Positions 63,838 to 64,000 of a stretch of 64,000 nucleotides of DNA are shown one piece after another. The translations under genes were made by a program, and so were the position numbers. Source of the stretch: Herminiimonas fonticola (GTDB lineage: Bacteria > Pseudomonadota > Gammaproteobacteria > Burkholderiales > Burkholderiaceae_D). The stretch covers positions 186,001 through 250,000 of the forward strand of contig NZ_PTLZ01000002.1 of assembly GCF_003293745.1 (NCBI RefSeq). Reading direction: 5' to 3'. Within the stretch, counting starts at the first letter, position 1. Every line of letters starts with the position of its first letter. A model generated the notes under the pieces. That model worked only from the letters and a program-made list of their open reading frames with translations. It searched no databases and was not told the origin of the DNA.

Positions 63838-63872
63838 AATCATGATGTTCATAATGATTGCAATCATGATGA
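63838..63872. promoter_or_regulatory. probable TetR operator region
   Basis: A direct repeat AATCATGATG occurs at 63838 and again at 63862, 24 bases apart. Between them lies the perfect palindrome ATGATTGCAATCAT (63854-63867). The site lies midway between the divergent SDR and TetR genes. Confidence 0.5.
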
Positions 63873-63927
63873 CTGTCATGTAAAGTGTCAAGCATTAATT
63901 TGTGATTATTTTCAGCTAAGGAAAAAG

Positions 63928-64000
63928 ATGAAAATCAGCAAAGAGCAGGTCGCAGAAAACCGGAAATTGATTCTGGATGCGGCGGCGCGCATGTTTCGCG
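63928..64000 (+). CDS. TetR-family transcriptional regulator (5' part only)
   Basis: The window ends within this gene. The first 24 codons, from the ATG at 63928 with AAGGAAAAAG upstream, read MKISKEQVAENRKLILDAAA followed by RMFR. This is the typical first helix of a TetR DNA-binding domain (ILDAAxRxF). It is divergent from the SDR gene and probably represses it and itself. Confidence 0.8.
   Translation, partial: MKISKEQVAENRKLILDAAARMFR

Overview
This 64 kb window looks like chromosome from a motile, moderate-GC betaproteobacterium of the Burkholderiales. Family Oxalobacteraceae (Herminiimonas or Janthinobacterium relatives) is my best guess. It rests on the DUF3460-scpA-panC order, the ntrBC/glnA arrangement, the proteobacterial release factor RF3, and general protein style. 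I ran no database search, so the taxonomy is inference. I saw no rRNA, tRNA, CRISPR array, insertion sequence or prophage.

Layout. Positions 0.1-4.5 kb hold envelope and hypothetical genes: a WxPGxW-repeat exported protein, a lipoprotein built of tandem calcium-loop repeats, three unknown small proteins, and an AT-rich gap. Positions 4.5-8.8 kb are a signalling operon: a CHASE3 histidine kinase, a single-domain response regulator, and a REC-PAS-LOV-GGDEF-EAL protein whose LOV domain has the photoactive cysteine but lacks the usual glutamine. Positions 9.1-15 kb hold a formyltransferase-like protein, a lipoprotein hydrolase, a large autotransporter and ferredoxin-NADP reductase. The last two genes diverge around two adjacent dyads, one a near-consensus Fur box. 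Positions 15.4-20.6 kb are a MacA-MacB-outer-membrane-factor efflux operon; its MacA carries a low-complexity insert of about 160 residues. At 20.6-22.1 kb lies a TPP-riboswitch-controlled cytX-type permease broken by a frameshift. It is preceded by a perfect LexA-type box and a stem-loop with a C-rich loop. Tandem PhnD-like binding proteins follow.

Positions 24.6-31 kb hold housekeeping and transport genes: a LapA-domain protein, a FliL-like protein, DUF1289, prfC, a TAXI binding protein, a rhodanese and a putative Na+/H+ antiporter. Positions 31-36.2 kb are the nitrogen module, with glnA behind two NtrC sites and a sigma-54 promoter, then ntrB and ntrC. Positions 36.3-39 kb hold an orphan cheZ-cheA pair.

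Positions 39.5-56.4 kb form a large cobalamin region. cobT-cobS-cobC comes first, followed by two TonB-dependent receptors, each behind its own cobalamin riboswitch. Next come btuC-btuD, cobO, cobB, cobU, cbiB, a cobD-type decarboxylase, btuF and cobQ, mostly translationally coupled. Together these cover uptake across both membranes, adenosylation, side-chain amidation, aminopropanol attachment and nucleotide-loop assembly. No corrin-ring genes are present here, so the cluster fits salvage and remodelling. Positions 56.6-64 kb hold an orphan ParA with DinB, a PilZ protein, panC-scpA-DUF3460 (minus strand), a BamE-like lipoprotein, a SulP transporter, and an SDR gene divergent from a TetR gene cut by the window edge.

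The strongest leads are the LOV c-di-GMP enzyme with Leu at the glutamine position, the LexA-box/stem-loop element upstream of the TPP riboswitch, the paired dyads at 13.95 kb, and the duplicated cobalamin riboswitches in front of divergent receptors.
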